Shown piece after piece: positions 31,046-43,700 of a stretch of 64,000 nucleotides of DNA. How positions within the stretch are numbered: the stretch's first letter is position 1; each line of letters opens with the position of its first letter. The stretch is from Hydrangea macrophylla. Taxonomy: Eukaryota > Streptophyta > Magnoliopsida > Cornales > Hydrangeaceae. The notes beneath the pieces were generated by a model that was not told where the DNA came from, did no database searches, and saw nothing but the letters and a program-made list of their open reading frames with translations. The DNA lies in contig CM066991.1 of the NCBI GenBank assembly GCA_033977485.1, forward strand, positions 34,717,850-34,781,849, in the 5' to 3' direction. The position numbers and the translations under genes were made by a program.

Positions 31046-32063
31046 TGTCCTGTGTGGGATCCATGTGTTCCCTACATGGGGGCTACTGGAATAAAGAGCC
31101 AATATTGCTTTGGTAAAATTTTGTGTAGATCTAAAATTATTGACCTACCTTATACCACCTCGGTCTGGCTTTCAAATACATGGCCACTTTATTTGACATT
31201 TGATTTGGGCTACACACTTCATCAAACCATAAGCACATGCTATCGGCCGAAGCTCAATTATTTGGCAATTTCAATAATCGGACTGACCAACTATTTAGCC
31301 ATCTCCTTTCGGGCCACTTGTTTGGCAAGAATGAATTTGGCCACTTTAATTGGCATATTGAGGTGGGTTCACTAATAGAACAATTCAATCTATTTCCTTC
31401 CATTTAGCCACATTAATTTGTGGCTAACATGTTAATGATTTTAGCTATGGTGGGAAAGATATTATCCTGGTGTCCAAGTAAAGAAAAACTTGAAAAACTT
31501 GCCATGTAGGTTCAACACAAATAGGGAAGTAAATTTTAACTTGCACAGAAAGAATGTACTTGGAGACCAAATGTGGACTACATTCACAAATGACAGTTTA
31601 AAGAAGTAATGGCTTATTTGTATTACTATATCATGATAAGGATAATTTTGGCCATTATTATCAAGAGTGTCAAACAAAGAGATAAGGAAATATCCTGATT
31701 AATATAATCCTGTCAAATATGGGAAGATAAAATTTGGTAAATTTTATCAGATAAAATTTAAATATCAATCTACCTTATCCTAAAGACTAGCCAAACCAAT
31801 AAGTACAGCAGTCCAATCGATAAGCTGTCAAATCACCCTGCATCTCAAATACAATCCGAAAAGCATCCAAAAAAGCATTCAACATGCATTCTATAAAAAT
31901 AGAAGAATAGACTTGACAGTAGTTCACTTCAATTGATACACTATTGCTCCGTCCACCGCTTTTAAGAACATATGCATAGTCCACCCATGTCATGGACATC
32001 ATGTCAGTCCATCCCCAGCTTTCAAGAACATATTCCCAGTTTACCACACTTCAGGGATATAAC
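31046..32063. other. Intergenic DNA, nothing recognised
   Basis: This separates the TAT element from the end of element D. It is AT-rich with no convincing frame, RNA gene or repeat. The frame at 31052-31375 has no recognisable domain. Confidence 0.5.
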
Positions 32064-32261
32064 TGTCATGCCCCGGAGCAAGCCAAAAATAGGGAAAATA
32101 AAAATTTTCCTTTTTGGGTCCGTAGACACGTGACTGGTTGGATGTCGCTTGATTGTTCTTAACAGAAATGATAACAAGAAATGCAATAATAATGGTATAT
32201 AACTAGTTTAATGCAGTGGTACTATATAAACATTAGCAGTCGTAAGATAGCAGTTACAATA
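32064..32261 (-). repeat. Element D 3' LTR, distal end
   Basis: On the minus strand this is the last 198 bp of the LTR, ending CTCCGGGGCATGACA. The copia-like element follows directly, and the other LTR part resumes at 36870. Confidence 0.7.
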
Positions 32262-33601
32262 TGTTAGCCTTAAGGTATATTAAGGCATATTTAATTATGT
32301 TTTGATGATGTCAAATATGCTATAATAATTACATGATTCATATTAATTCATTCTTTGTTATTATCATAGTCATTTTCATGCTCATATATAATCTCATGTA
32401 TTAATTTTGTATCAATGTTTTAACATCTTGTGTGCATGAGATTTAATTGATGTAGATCAACATTAGAAGGAGCTCAACAAGGATCAAGCTTGAAGACTTG
32501 AAGATATTTCATCCTTGGTTGAAGTCTAGGACCATCATTGTAAGGCATCTTGATCTCACACTCTTAGGGGCTCAAACAAATGCTAAAAGTTAAAGTTTTG
32601 GAAATAAATTTTAAATGTGTCATCTTTAAAGAAATGCCACAACCAATTGGAAAATAATTAAATGTTTAATCTTATATGGTTGGAAAGGTATTTGAATCTA
32701 GTTTCCAAAACATCAAACAGATCGAAAATCCGATTTTTGTAGAGGAAGTTATGGCCATTTTAGTGGAGATGTGTCAGGCTGCCAAACAGGGAGGGGCAGT
32801 CGACTGAAGGCCCGATTCAGTCGACTGAAGTGAGCAGAATGAAACAGAACCCTCTGTAAACACATCTCAGTCGACTGATTCAAGGACCAGTCGACTGCTT
32901 CATGTTCCAGTCGACTGAATCGACCTGAAAAGGCATAACGGCTAGTTTTTTAAAGGGGCTTTTAATTACCAAACTTGCCACCAACGGCTATAATCTTTCT
33001 TGGCCTATAAATACATATTTTACCACACCATTTTATGTTGATCAATCAATTGGAAAACATCTATTTCAATCACACAACTTGTTGATTCTCAATCATTCAC
33101 AATTGAGCCCTAGTTGTGTGAGTTTATCAATTTGCTCAAATCTTTCATTTGTATTTCTTGAGAGAGCAAAATTGTAGTGAGCTTTACTTGTATTATCCTC
33201 TCACTAAGGAGTTATAGTGTGAGCTATCATTGTATCATCTACTCTTAGAGAGAGTTTCAATTTGTGTTAAAATCATTGTAAAGATTGAGGGTTAGTAACC
33301 CTTGTGTGCAAAGAAGAGGTGTTCTTCTTTGGAAGAGATTGAAGGCTCTTGTAACGGTTTGGTGCACACCCGTAAGTGCTCCAGGATTAAAGGAATCCTC
33401 AAGAGGTGTTCTTGAGGGGTGGACGTAGGCCGCGGGGTGCGATTGCCGAACCACTTGAAAAATCGGTTTGCAAGTTTCTCTTCCCTTCTCTCTTTACTTA
33501 ATTGCTTGTGATTGTGTTTAATTTTCAATTTTGTTTTAAAAGGTTAATTTCCACTAAAACCTTATTCACCCCCCTCTAAGGTTTCCATATTTGGGCCAAC
33601 A
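32262..33601 (+). repeat. 5' LTR of the gag-only element
   Basis: 1,340 bp. TATA box CTATAAATA at 33005-33013. Five copies of the palindrome CAGTCGACTG lie upstream at 32797, 32818, 32868, 32888 and 32908. Confidence 0.95.
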
Positions 33602-33603
33602 AT

Positions 33604-33616
33604 TGGTATCAGAGCC
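33604..33616 (+). other. Primer-binding site, initiator tRNA-Met type
   Basis: TGGTATCAGAGCC lies two bases after the LTR. This is the standard Met-initiator tRNA complement used by most plant copia elements. Confidence 0.95.
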
Positions 33617-33665
33617 TCGGCTCTTCTGTTTTAAAAGATTTTTGAAAAACTAGAGATAAGATCCA

Positions 33666-34689
33666 ATGGAAACCGACTCTTCTTGCATTTATTATTGTGA
33701 GGGTCAATCGACATTAAGACCACCATGTTTTAATGGCTCAAACTATGCCTATTGGAAAAATAGAATGAGAATCTATATGATTTCTCAAGATTTTGATTTA
33801 TGGCAAATCGTGATCAAATGGCCTCATCTACCTACAAAAATTGAAAATAGTTTTTCTATTCCAAAGACGGTAGATGAATATAATAATGCCGATAAGAAAC
33901 TCATAAAAATAAATGCTATGGCAATGAATTTATTATATTGTGGTTTAGACCCAAATGAATACAATAGAATTTCATCTTGCGAATCCGCAAAAGAAATTTG
34001 GGATAAACTTGAAAATGCTCATGAGGGAACAAGCCAAGTTAAAAAGTCTAAAATCAATTTGCTTGTTCAAACTTATGAAATGTTTAAAATGTTGCCATAT
34101 GAATCTATTGGAGATATGTTTTCTCGTTTTACCATTCTTATTAATAACTTGAAAAATCTTGGTAAAGTTTATACTAATGAAGAAATGATTGAGAAAGTGC
34201 TTAGGTCTTTACCAAAGGATTGGCAACCAAAGGTCACGGCGGTTCGTGAAGCAAAGGAGCTTTCAACACTCTCCTTGGAACAACTCATGGGTTCTCTTCT
34301 AACTCATGAAATGGAATTGGCCGTCTTCGAAAGTGAAGATAAGTAATTGGAAGTGAAAGAGGCCAAAAGGAGAGACCATGGCTTTAAAATCCTCAAGCTC
34401 AAAGAAAAAGAGGAAAGATGTTGAGAGTGATGAGGATGAGGAAATAACAAAGATCACCCGAAAATTTGCAAAGTTTCTAAAGAAAGAAAAATCTGGAAAG
34501 AAGTCACCCAAGGAGGAAAAACACAAAAAGAAGACAATCAAGGACACTAATAGTAGTTCCGAGAGCGAATCATCGGACGACAACTCAAATGGTGAAGAGA
34601 TTGTCAATCTTTTCCTTATGACAATGGAAAGGGCCTTTCCTACTACCTCGGCAAATGAAGCATCCAAGAATTGCTTGGACAAAGGTTAA
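33666..34689 (+). pseudogene. gag: Copia-type gag, truncated before the zinc knuckle
   Basis: The ATG at 33666 opens 226 clean codons with the copia gag core: PPCFNGSNYAYWKNRMRIY near the N-terminus, then KEIWDKLENAHEG, TYEMFKMLPYESIGDMFSRF and LRSLPKDWQPKVTAV. It stops at 34344-34346. The expected continuation (MALKSSSSKKKRK, ITRKFAKFLKK) lies in the +1 frame from 34378 to 34689, so one stop and one frameshift separate them. The reading ends after an acidic Ser/Glu stretch, where the family would have a CCHC zinc knuckle. It would supply particle protein only. The intact N-terminal core suggests selection or recent origin. Confidence 0.9.
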
Positions 34690-35523
34690 GTATTGATTTG
34701 GTAATGGTAGGTTAGTAGGTAATTTTGTTTTGATTTGTTTTCATCATCCTACTTAATTTTTTTTTATTTCATATCATACTCTTATTTGTTTCAAATCACT
34801 TTAATTTTGTTTAGATTTGCATACTTGATATTACTTATTTGCTTAATGTTGATATGCTTTTGTTTGATTAGACAAAGTTTTAAAAATGGTTAGATCCAAA
34901 TGATGTTTTGAGAATCCTTCAATTTTTTTTTGCTGCTGAACTGTCTTGTTATGAACTGCTGAACAAAGCAGTCGACTGGTACCTCGACACAGTCGACTGA
35001 TTCAGGTAAGGCTTTGTAGTTTTTGATTCTGCATTGTTAAGTCGACTGCTTTTGCTCCCTGTTACGTTCTGCCCAATTCCGTCGACTGAGGCGTCGACTG
35101 ATCCGACTGAATATTTGTTTTTTCATTGATTTTGAGTTCTCCAACTTTTTTATTGATATCTTTTGGAGAATATGCTCTCTATTCATATCTTTTAGTATCT
35201 TTTATCATTGCACATGCTTAGGGGGAGCACTTTCATGTTTCATTTGCTCACATGTGGTTATCTTTGTTAATTTTTGGTATCATTTTGGCCTTTTGATTTG
35301 TATGCCTATTGTGAGGGGGAGCTTCGCATTTTATTCCCAAATCTTTTTGATAATGTCAAAAGGGGAGAAATATGAGAAGTATTAGGGAGAAGTTTTTGGG
35401 TAGTTATCATTCATGTTCTTTAACATATGATATCCATTATGAATGATAATATGAAAATGACCAAATGTGCTTATATTGGCATATCCTTCATTGGTTGTTT
35501 GCCATCATCAAAAAGGGGGAGAT
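34690..35523 (+). other. Non-coding 3' interior of the gag-only element with PPT
   Basis: No pol sequence is present. A second cluster of GTCGACTG motifs lies at 34969-35100. The region ends in the polypurine tract AAAAAGGGGGAGAT directly before the 3' LTR. Confidence 0.85.
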
Positions 35524-36864
35524 TGTTAGCCTTAAGGTATATTAAGGCATATTTAATTATGTTTTGATGATGTCAAATATGCTATGATAATTATATGATT
35601 CATATTAATTCATTCTTTGTTATTATCATAGTCATTTTCATGCTCATATATAATCTCATGTATTAATTTTGTATCAATGTTTTAACATCTTGTGTGCATG
35701 AGATTTAATTGATGTAGATCAAGATTACAAGGAGCTCAACAAGGATCAAGCTTGAAGACTTGAAGATATTTCATCCTTGGTTGAAGTCTAGGACCATCAT
35801 TGTAAGGCATCTTGATCTCACACTCTTAGGGGCTCAAACAAATTCTAAAAGTTAAAGTTTTGGAAACAAATTTCAAATGGGTCATCTTTAAAGCAATGCC
35901 ACAACCAATTGGAAAATAATTAAATGTTGAATCTTATATGGTTGGAAAGGTATTTGAATCTAGTTTCCAAAACATCAAACGGATCGAAAATCCGATTTTT
36001 GTAGAGGAAGTTATGGCCATTTTAGTGGAGATGTGTCAGGCTGCCAAACAGGGAGGGACAGTCGACTGAAGGCCCGATTCAGTCGACTGAAGTGAGCAGA
36101 ATGCAAACAGAACCCTCTGTAAACACATCTCAGTCGACTGATTCAAGGACCAGTCGACTGCTTCATGTTCCAGTCGACTGAATCGACCTGAAAAGGCATA
36201 ACGGCTAGTTTTTTAAAGGGGCTTTTAATTACCAAACTTGCCACCAACGGCTATAATCTTTCTTGGCCTATAAATACATGTTTTCCCACACCATTTTATG
36301 TTGATCAATCAATTAGAAAAAATCTATTTCAATCACACAACTTGTTGATTCTAAATCATTCACAATTGAGCCCTAGTTGTGTGAGTTTATCAATTTGCTC
36401 AAATCTTTCATTTGTATTTCTTGAGAGATCAAAATTGTAGTGAGCTTTACTTGTATTATCCACTCACTAAGGAGTTATAGTGTGAGCTATCATTGTATCA
36501 TCTACTCTTAGAGAGAGTTTCAATTTGTGTTAAAATCATTGTAAAGGTTGAGGGTTAGTAACCCTTGTGTGCAAAGAAGAGGTGTTCTTCTTTGGAAGAG
36601 ATTGAAGGCTCTTGTAACGGTTTGGTGCACACCCGTAAGTGCTCCGGGATTAAAGGAATCCTCAAGAGGTGTTCTTGAGGGGTGGACGTAGGCCGCGGGG
36701 TGCGATTGCCGAACCACTTGAAAAATCGATTTGCAAGTTTCTCTTCCCTTCTCTCTTTACTTAATTGCTTGTGATTGTGTTTAATTTGCAATTTTGTTTT
36801 AAAAGGTTAATTTCCGCTAAAACCTTATTCACCCCCCTCTAAAGTTTCCATATTTGGGCCAACA
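35524..36864 (+). repeat. 3' LTR of the gag-only element
   Basis: 1,341 bp, nearly identical to 32262-33601, with all five CAGTCGACTG palindromes preserved at about 36059-36180. Confidence 0.95.
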
Positions 36865-36869
36865 CAATA

Positions 36870-39068
36870 CATATCCGACACTCAAAAGAAAACATAATTA
36901 AACAACATAAACGTTGTGACAATACTTGTCACTAATATCCAAAGCAACTAATTTATTACATCGTACGATGTAAGATAAAAGAAAGTTCAGGTAGGCCAAT
37001 CTTCAACTAGCGAAGTTGTAGTGCTTCTTATAGAAGTCTTTTCCCGGATGACCTTCCTCATAGCAACCTTCATCAATAAAGCCTTCTACGGCATGTCCCT
37101 TATTACTGTAGTTGGCCTCGGGTTATGCTCCACCTACAAGTCTGACATAGCTGGACGTGGAAGGTCAAGCAGTATAAAACACTGTCAGCTTGAATACAAG
37201 CTGAGTGGGTATAAAGTCTCACAAAGCTCCATTAGAAATAGTTAAGTCAAACGTTTAGGTTCATTATTCATTAGTCGTCTTATTTATGTAGTTATGAGAA
37301 ATCAAGAATTAAGATCATAGGAAAATATGATAAGGAACGATCTCAAAAACCTTCATCGGGACTCACAACAGAAAGGATTGTACAACAACAAACTCGTTCC
37401 ACGATTCAAACTCAACTCTTATTCCTTTCTGCATTCCCGGCATAAGCCATTGGTTTAGAATATACATGCCATAACGCCCGCTTGATGAGTATACTATACA
37501 TGCTTTAATAGCCGCTTGATCGCCCTTGGCGCATCAAGATAGTATTATGTCTTAACAGCCAACTCGACCAAGATGTTCAAGGTCAAAGACCGATCCTAAC
37601 ATGCATTATTAGTCGAGTGATTACTATACTATACATGCCTTAACAGCTGCTTGATCACCCTCGGCGCATCAAGATAGTATCATGCTTTGAAAGCCGACTA
37701 TATCACTAAAGCCAAGTCACAATTCGCTTCCTCAATTCAAAAATAGACTCATACAAATGGGACAACAATGACCAAACCGACAACATTCAACGATGTAGTA
37801 ATGACACTTACTCAACAAAGATAGACTGAAGTATAAGTGATGATGCGCGAATAACAAATCGATAGAGTGCGTGATTATCAGAAAGTTTCGATCTTATTAT
37901 GCGATTTTTATTCTCATTATCAAAGTTGGCGGATAACGGAAGTCTTCGTCATGCTAAGAGTTTATAAAGGCTAATTTTAAGCATCCACTGGAAACATATA
38001 AGTTGTACATATAATCAAAGTTCAACCATTATCAATTGACCTAAGTGTTCTTATGATAAGTGGACATGCGATAGGCTAAATCATGGATATAGCAGCTCAG
38101 GTAATCAAATATAACATCAATAATCTATTCAAAGCATGCAAAAACAAGCAAACTAATCAAAACTGCTAAACCCGAGCACTTAGGGTGTGCTTGAGCGCGA
38201 GCGCTCAGCCTTGACAGTAAACAGATCGCTAGTTGAAATCACACATACATGTTCGTAAATAAGTTCTAAAGGCATGTGCAAGTTATAAAAGCTTGTAAAA
38301 ATAGAATCTAAAGGATTCTATATGAAAATCTATACTCATATAAGCTTAGGACATGTTTGGATGTTCATCAAGATGAACATTTGTTTATAATAAGCTTGAT
38401 TGTTGACTTTCTTTCAAAATTAAAAACTACAACTACTTATAATTCATATGCATGGATGTAAAATCAAGTAAAGACTAATCCTACAGGTTTCTTAGTGAGA
38501 ATATATACTCACACAAGCTTATAATGTGAGTAGATGAAGAAAATATGAATGGATGTTGAGAAAGCCTCAACATAACTTCTAGCAAGCTTCCAAGCTAGGA
38601 TCTTCCTTCAACCTTCTTGATTCTTCAATCTTTTAGCTCCAGAACTTGATATGTATGAAATGTAAGTGTGTATGACCATATATAGAGGTTGTGCTAATGG
38701 ATTGGTGGACATGCAAGGTGTATGTATAGTGTATGGAGTTGATGATTTCTCAAGACAAGCTCTCTATTTTCTATAATAATAGACGTACAAATGCTGATGT
38801 TTGGCTTGTTGTTTATAGACATTTGAGTCACAAGGGCAAAATAGTCATTTTACCCTAAAATGGCTCAAGCGCTTAGGGTTCTTGAGCACTCGAGGTTGCT
38901 TTTTGAGGGAAGCTTTCCCCCAATCTCCAAACATACACCCAAATGTACATGCTTCATCACAAACAACAAAAGGGAGGAACGAACTGAACTTACGTACATA
39001 TAATAGGGAGTTTTACAAAGAGAATATAGATTTAGGGGAAAACTATATAGGAAAATATAGGTGCTACA
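36870..39068 (-). repeat. Element D 3' LTR, proximal part
   Basis: Read on the minus strand it starts at 39068 with TGTAGCACC. A TATA-type CTATATATG lies at 38678-38686. CpG-bearing motifs (TCAAGAACCCTAAGCGC, CCTCGAGTGC) lie upstream at about 38865-38896. A second group, with GAGCGCGAGCGCTC, lies downstream at about 38192-38208. There are no genes. Confidence 0.75.
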
Positions 39069-39140
39069 TCTTTCCACCACCTATCAAAATATTTTGACCC
39101 AAAATCTGAGTAAGCTAATCCTGGAATAACTCTGGATACT

Positions 39141-40670
39141 TGATCTCGTCAAAATCAAGATATAAAAGTATGCTTAACTTATGCTTTACTTTCAAAAGAT
39201 TTGCAGTGTGAAAGTAAAGGTCGAACCCACAGAGATTGAATACTACGCACTTTAATTTTTAAAACCTAATTTTAGTTAATTAAGAAAAACGGATTTTGGA
39301 TTTAATTTGAATTAAACTAATAACAATAAAAGTAAATCTAAATTATGAAAGCAATTAAATATTTGTTTGTATAATAAGTTTAAGGAACGTAGGATTACAA
39401 ATCCACCACTAGCTTCATAATAAGGGTATTTACGAATTGCTATAGCTTATTAAGTTTGATAATAATGGGGAATTGTAGCTACAAGCCCAATTCCTCCGTC
39501 AAGAGAATAACTATGGTTCAAGCACCAACATAATCCATCTTCGGTTAGCACGAATTATCCCACACTAAACTAGGGTTGTGGTATAATCGTTCTAATCTAG
39601 GCATGGACTATTCGAATACTTGATAGCACAATTCATTTTAAGAACCATTACATGTAAATAATCTAAACAAGCACAGTAATCATAGATCATTGAGCACACT
39701 ACCATCAAAATAGATCTAAGACAAGAGTAAACTATGAAAGTAACGATTTAATCAATAAAAGCACAATTTATTTATAAAAATCCTCGAAACATGTAATTGT
39801 CATCCATACATAATAAAACTAAAATAAAAACATAAAATACACCCTATTACTTGGCTAGGGTTTCATTGAAACCCTAGATCTTGAGTTTAGTTAGCCATAG
39901 AATTGATGAACGGCAAGAGGTTGATGGAGGAGGCCATGAGAATCCTTGGTCTTCTTCTTCTTCTTCTTCTTCTCCTTGCTTTCCTCTCTTCAATGGTTAA
40001 AGTTTTATTGTATATGGATGTATCTAATGTTGTGTAATGATGTGTAACAACAAAATTGATTTAGAATAGGATTTGTATAGAGTTTGGAAGGATTTAGGAA
40101 GCTTTCCTAAGCCGAATCGCACTAAAACAACCGTTTTTACATTTCTGGACGTATTCAGCCAATTCGGATTGCGCAGGGCTCTTCAGGACCTCAAAATACA
40201 TGACTTTGAATTTTTGAGCGGGTCGCTCGCGCAGGTCGCGCGAGCGGGTCGCTCTAGCGACCAGGCCATTTTCTAACTTTTCTCAGATTTTCGCTGCTCT
40301 GCGCACCGATCGTAGAGTTGCGATAACTTTTGATTCAGACCTCGTATTGACTCACCCTTTGTGGCCACGCGTCTATATCTCAAAGATCTAAATTTTATAT
40401 CTCTGGAGAAATTTCTCAAGTCTGAAGTATTCCTTGTCAAAAATGCGATTTTTCGAGGCTACTACTGCATTCAGCTTTCACTGGAATCACCGTTTGAGCC
40501 CAGAATGACTTCCAAAGCCACTAATCATTGGATTTTTGTGCATTTTCAAGTTAAAGCTCCGAAACCTACAAAATTTAGAATACTTATTAAAAAATAACTA
40601 ATAACTACATGAAATGGGCTAACAAAGCGTATTTTTAGGACTATAAATGGCAATTATTCGTCGCCGATCA
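39141..40670 (-). repeat. 3' LTR of element C
   Basis: The minus-strand LTR starts at 40670. A CpG-dense motif group (GGTCGCTCGCGC, GCGCGAGCGGG) at 40216-40262 lies about 200 bp upstream of a TATA-type TATACAATAAAA (40002-40013). A GTGGGTTCGACC motif lies near the LTR end (39219-39230 on the plus strand as GGTCGAACCCAC). Confidence 0.93.
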
Positions 40671-43026
40671 TACCCCCAAACCTACACCTTACTAGTCCTC
40701 GAGCAAAGAAAAACATAAAACTAAATACTACTATATTTAAAAATCCTAACTCACTATCATAGGCAACGCGATTGCATTTAGCATATGCAACAAGCCTTTT
40801 AAACCCCTAGGTGTCCCTAGTAGGACGAGTGAAGTCTCGTGAGGGTTCTCATCAACAAGTCACCCACAACCATCTTTATTAACTTATAAATTTAAAAAGT
40901 CTTATTCAAACAAAAAACAAAACAATCAATACTCCTTATCATAGAACGATGAATTGAAATAGAATAAAGAACAAGAAGAAACGGAATCAAACGTCTACCT
41001 ACATCATGAAAAATAATCCTAAGCACATGCATCGTATAAATCAATAGAGTTTCTCATAAAATTGCACGTGTGTGATGTGGCAGTCAAATGAACACGCACA
41101 TGTCATGAACTTGGAATAAAACTTGGATAACCATCCAACTATGCTTCGACTACGAATCTCACAATGTTATTTACACTCTCAAATAAAACACTCAGAAACA
41201 TGTGTAATCTCTCTAGTATATGTGAGCAAAGGAATTACGTTTTCCAGATATGAAACACTCACATATGACTCGAAAAAGACGCATGACATGAAAGAACAGT
41301 AGTCTCAGGGATAGAACGCTAATAGTCAACAAAAATTAATCGTTACCATGTTTCAATCCCCTCCCATCATTTTCATGTCCACACCATGTTTAGGATCAAA
41401 TATGAATTTTCAAAGGTTATAATGTAGCTCAGGTAATGAAAAAGGATAGAAAGGATTCATTAGGTAGTTTTAGAATGGCATTGTAAGGCATGTTCGATTT
41501 CTTTCATTCTCTCTTCCACCAACTTAATCATTTTATTCTCTTCTTTTCATTCCTTTCAATTTTTTCTCCTTCTGTTTCTTTTTCTTTTTTTTTCTTATTC
41601 TTTCTTTCTCTTTTGTTTTCTTTTCTTTTTCTCTATTCTTTTCCTCCTCGTTGCTTTTGAAATGAATATTCAATAAATAACAAGGCAACCACCCCAAACA
41701 TCATCTTATTTTATTTTTCTTCTTCTTTTCAAACACACATCGCCTTAACACCACCAAAAGTTGATCAATCTTTCAGGGGTGAACTCCAACTTGGCCAAAT
41801 TGGAGTAAAAGCAGGATAATGGTAATTAAAGAAAAATGGCATTTTAATGGCTTAAAGGGTGAACTAAGGAAATTTATCATTTATTGGTTAGTAGAAAACA
41901 AAGAAGGCCTAAAATCATGTCCTATGTTTATATGGTTCTTCAACGTTTACGATGGAAGATTATTTAGCATGGTAGCAAATATTTTAACTTGACTATCAAC
42001 CAAAACAAGAATAATGAGACTAAACAACGAGTTAATGCGCTATTTTAATGAAATTTGACAAACACAAAATGTACTTATAATCCTCTAAAAAGAAAAGATA
42101 GGCTCAAAAGCTCACTGGGCTTAGTCTCCACCATGTGTTATCTACAAATCTGAATCATATTATAGTTCACATCAAACATGTATTCAAGCGACTACGTGTA
42201 GTGCATAGGTTTGTGTGCAAATCTATGATATAAAACTATGATTCGAACGATACATATCCTAAATCGTCGCATCATGACTTTAGCAAATATTTAACCACAT
42301 CTTCTTTTGTTTACCATTCTATAACATATCAGGTTACATACTAAGAAGTATCGAATTCAAGATTACAAAAACATCGATAACATCATTTATTTAAGCACAA
42401 GTATCGAAAAATTTTGAAAATTTAGTGTAATAATGTACATGTGTGTGCATACCCCCAAACCTAAACCTTTCATTGTCCCCAATATAACAATAAAATGAAA
42501 GAAAGGAGAGTACGTGAGGAAGGAACGACAATACCGATCTCAGCAATCACAAACAGGTGAACGTATAAGAATATGAAATGAAAGGTCAATTGCCCCCAAA
42601 CCCACCCTCGCGCGAGCAGGCCGCGCGAGCCTCTCCGCGAGGGAATGCAGAGGCATATTTTATAAAATTTAAAAGAAAACCTCTAAGTCCAATAATCGCA
42701 CGAGCGAACCCCTCGCACGCGTGATTCAAGGCGCGAGATGATACTGAGGCTATATATAAGAAATGTTAAAAAGTTTTACTCTAAGGGGCAAACTCGCGTG
42801 AGCGGGCAACTTGGGCGACTTGGTCTTTTCCCTTTTTTTCTTTTTTTTAATGTAAATAACTTTAAAATAAATTGACTCCGACCCCCAAACCTGACTAGAA
42901 TGATCAAACCTGACTCAAAATGACCCAAAAATGACCAAAAAGTAAGCAAAACAGATGAAATAAAGCTTGGGTTGCCTCCCAAGAAGCACTGTCTTTTACG
43001 TCTTTAGCTAGACCGTTCTAGCTCAA
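40671..43026 (-). other. Element C 3' non-coding region with PPT repeats and hairpin block
   Basis: No RT, RNase H or integrase is found. On the minus strand PPT-like GGTTTGGGGGT occurs just before the LTR (40671-40684) and again near 42450, 42593 and 42882. The conserved hairpin block is at 40767-40851. The inverted pair TTGGGAGGCAACCCAA lies at 42967-42982, a feature often seen after pol in Athila elements. A T/C-rich low-complexity tract (plus strand) lies at 41510-41660. Confidence 0.8.
40767..40851 (-). promoter_or_regulatory. Conserved three-hairpin block of element C
   Basis: This is the counterpart of 23411-23490. The stems are ACGAG/CTCGT (40825-40829 with 40836-40840), CTAGG/CCTAG (40807-40811 with 40816-40820), and TTGCAT/ATGCAA (40772-40777 with 40785-40790). 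The loops of stems 1 and 2 differ from Athila-1. The flanking GGGTTTAAA and GGCTTGTTGCAT are shared. Confidence 0.6.
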
Positions 43027-43029
43027 GAT

Positions 43030-43700
43030 TTATGGAGGTTGAAAATCAGACTTTGTACCCCTTAGGATATCAGGAAGAGCCCGGTGATAAGCTGAAATAA
43101 CGTCGCTTTGAATTAATTCAACTGACGGTTCTCCCGAATTGTGTTCAAATCGATTTCTTACCTTTTGAGTAAATTCATTATTCGGGTCTTGGTTGTCAAG
43201 ATTCATCCGCTCATTACGAATTATATTATTTTTCTCACCCATATTCAGTTCTTTGTTAGTCTCAATATTCCGTCTTACCTCACATTCCGCCTCACATAGG
43301 TAATCGTGGTCTTTAGGAGGTTGATCCATAGCATTAAAAACGTCTAATTTTAAGTTCATGTTCCTAAATGACACCTTCATTACCCCCGTCTGACAGTTAA
43401 CACGAGCATTAGCGGTTGCTAAGAATGGACGGCCTAAGATGACAGGAGTGTGCTTCCTAGCATCTAGTACGGGTTCAGTGTCAAGAACCATAAAATCAAC
43501 AGGATAATAATATTTATCAACTTTTACTAAGACATCCTCGACGATTCCTCTAGGGATTTTAATAGAATGTTCCTCTAATTTCATGGTAGTGGCCGTAGGT
43601 TTAAGTTCCCCTAGTCCTAATTGTTTATAGATGTGATAAGGTAAGAGGTTAACACTAGCTCCTAAGTCAAGAGAGCCCGATGAATGATAGTGTCAACTAT
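43030..43700 (-). pseudogene. Element C aspartic protease region
   Basis: The minus-strand frame from about 43700 has DLGASVNLLPY (the Athila protease site, Leu where retroviruses have Thr). It continues LGLGELKPT, IPRGIVEDVLVKVD, FMVLDTEPV and ILGRPFLATANARV. The open part (43584-43030) ends with a charged tail and a stop, where Athila pol would continue into RT. The product would be a Gag-processing protease without polymerase. Confidence 0.8.

Larger units (their letters stand above)
32262..36864 (+). mobile_element. Gag-only Ty1/copia-like retrotransposon, 4.6 kb
   Basis: The LTRs (32262-33601 and 35524-36864) start TGTTAGCC and end GGCCAACA. Perfect 5-bp TSDs CAATA flank it (32257-32261, 36865-36869). 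An initiator-Met-type PBS and a strong PPT are present. The 1.9-kb interior has only a copia-type gag and no protease, integrase or RT. I count about 28 differences between the LTRs by eye (near 98% identity), so it is a fairly young insertion that moved with enzymes from elsewhere. It fits the described plant class of terminal-repeat elements with only a gag domain (TR-GAG). Confidence 0.92.

Noticed and set aside
31052..31375. Possible host exon
   Set aside because: No domain, splice signals or codon bias; treated as intergenic.
33257..33528. Minus-strand frames repeated at 36520-36791
   Set aside because: They are in the LTRs of the gag-only element and recur only because the LTRs are duplicates.
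37021..37245. 74-codon plus-strand frame
   Set aside because: It lies within the antisense LTR of element D and has no recognisable domain.
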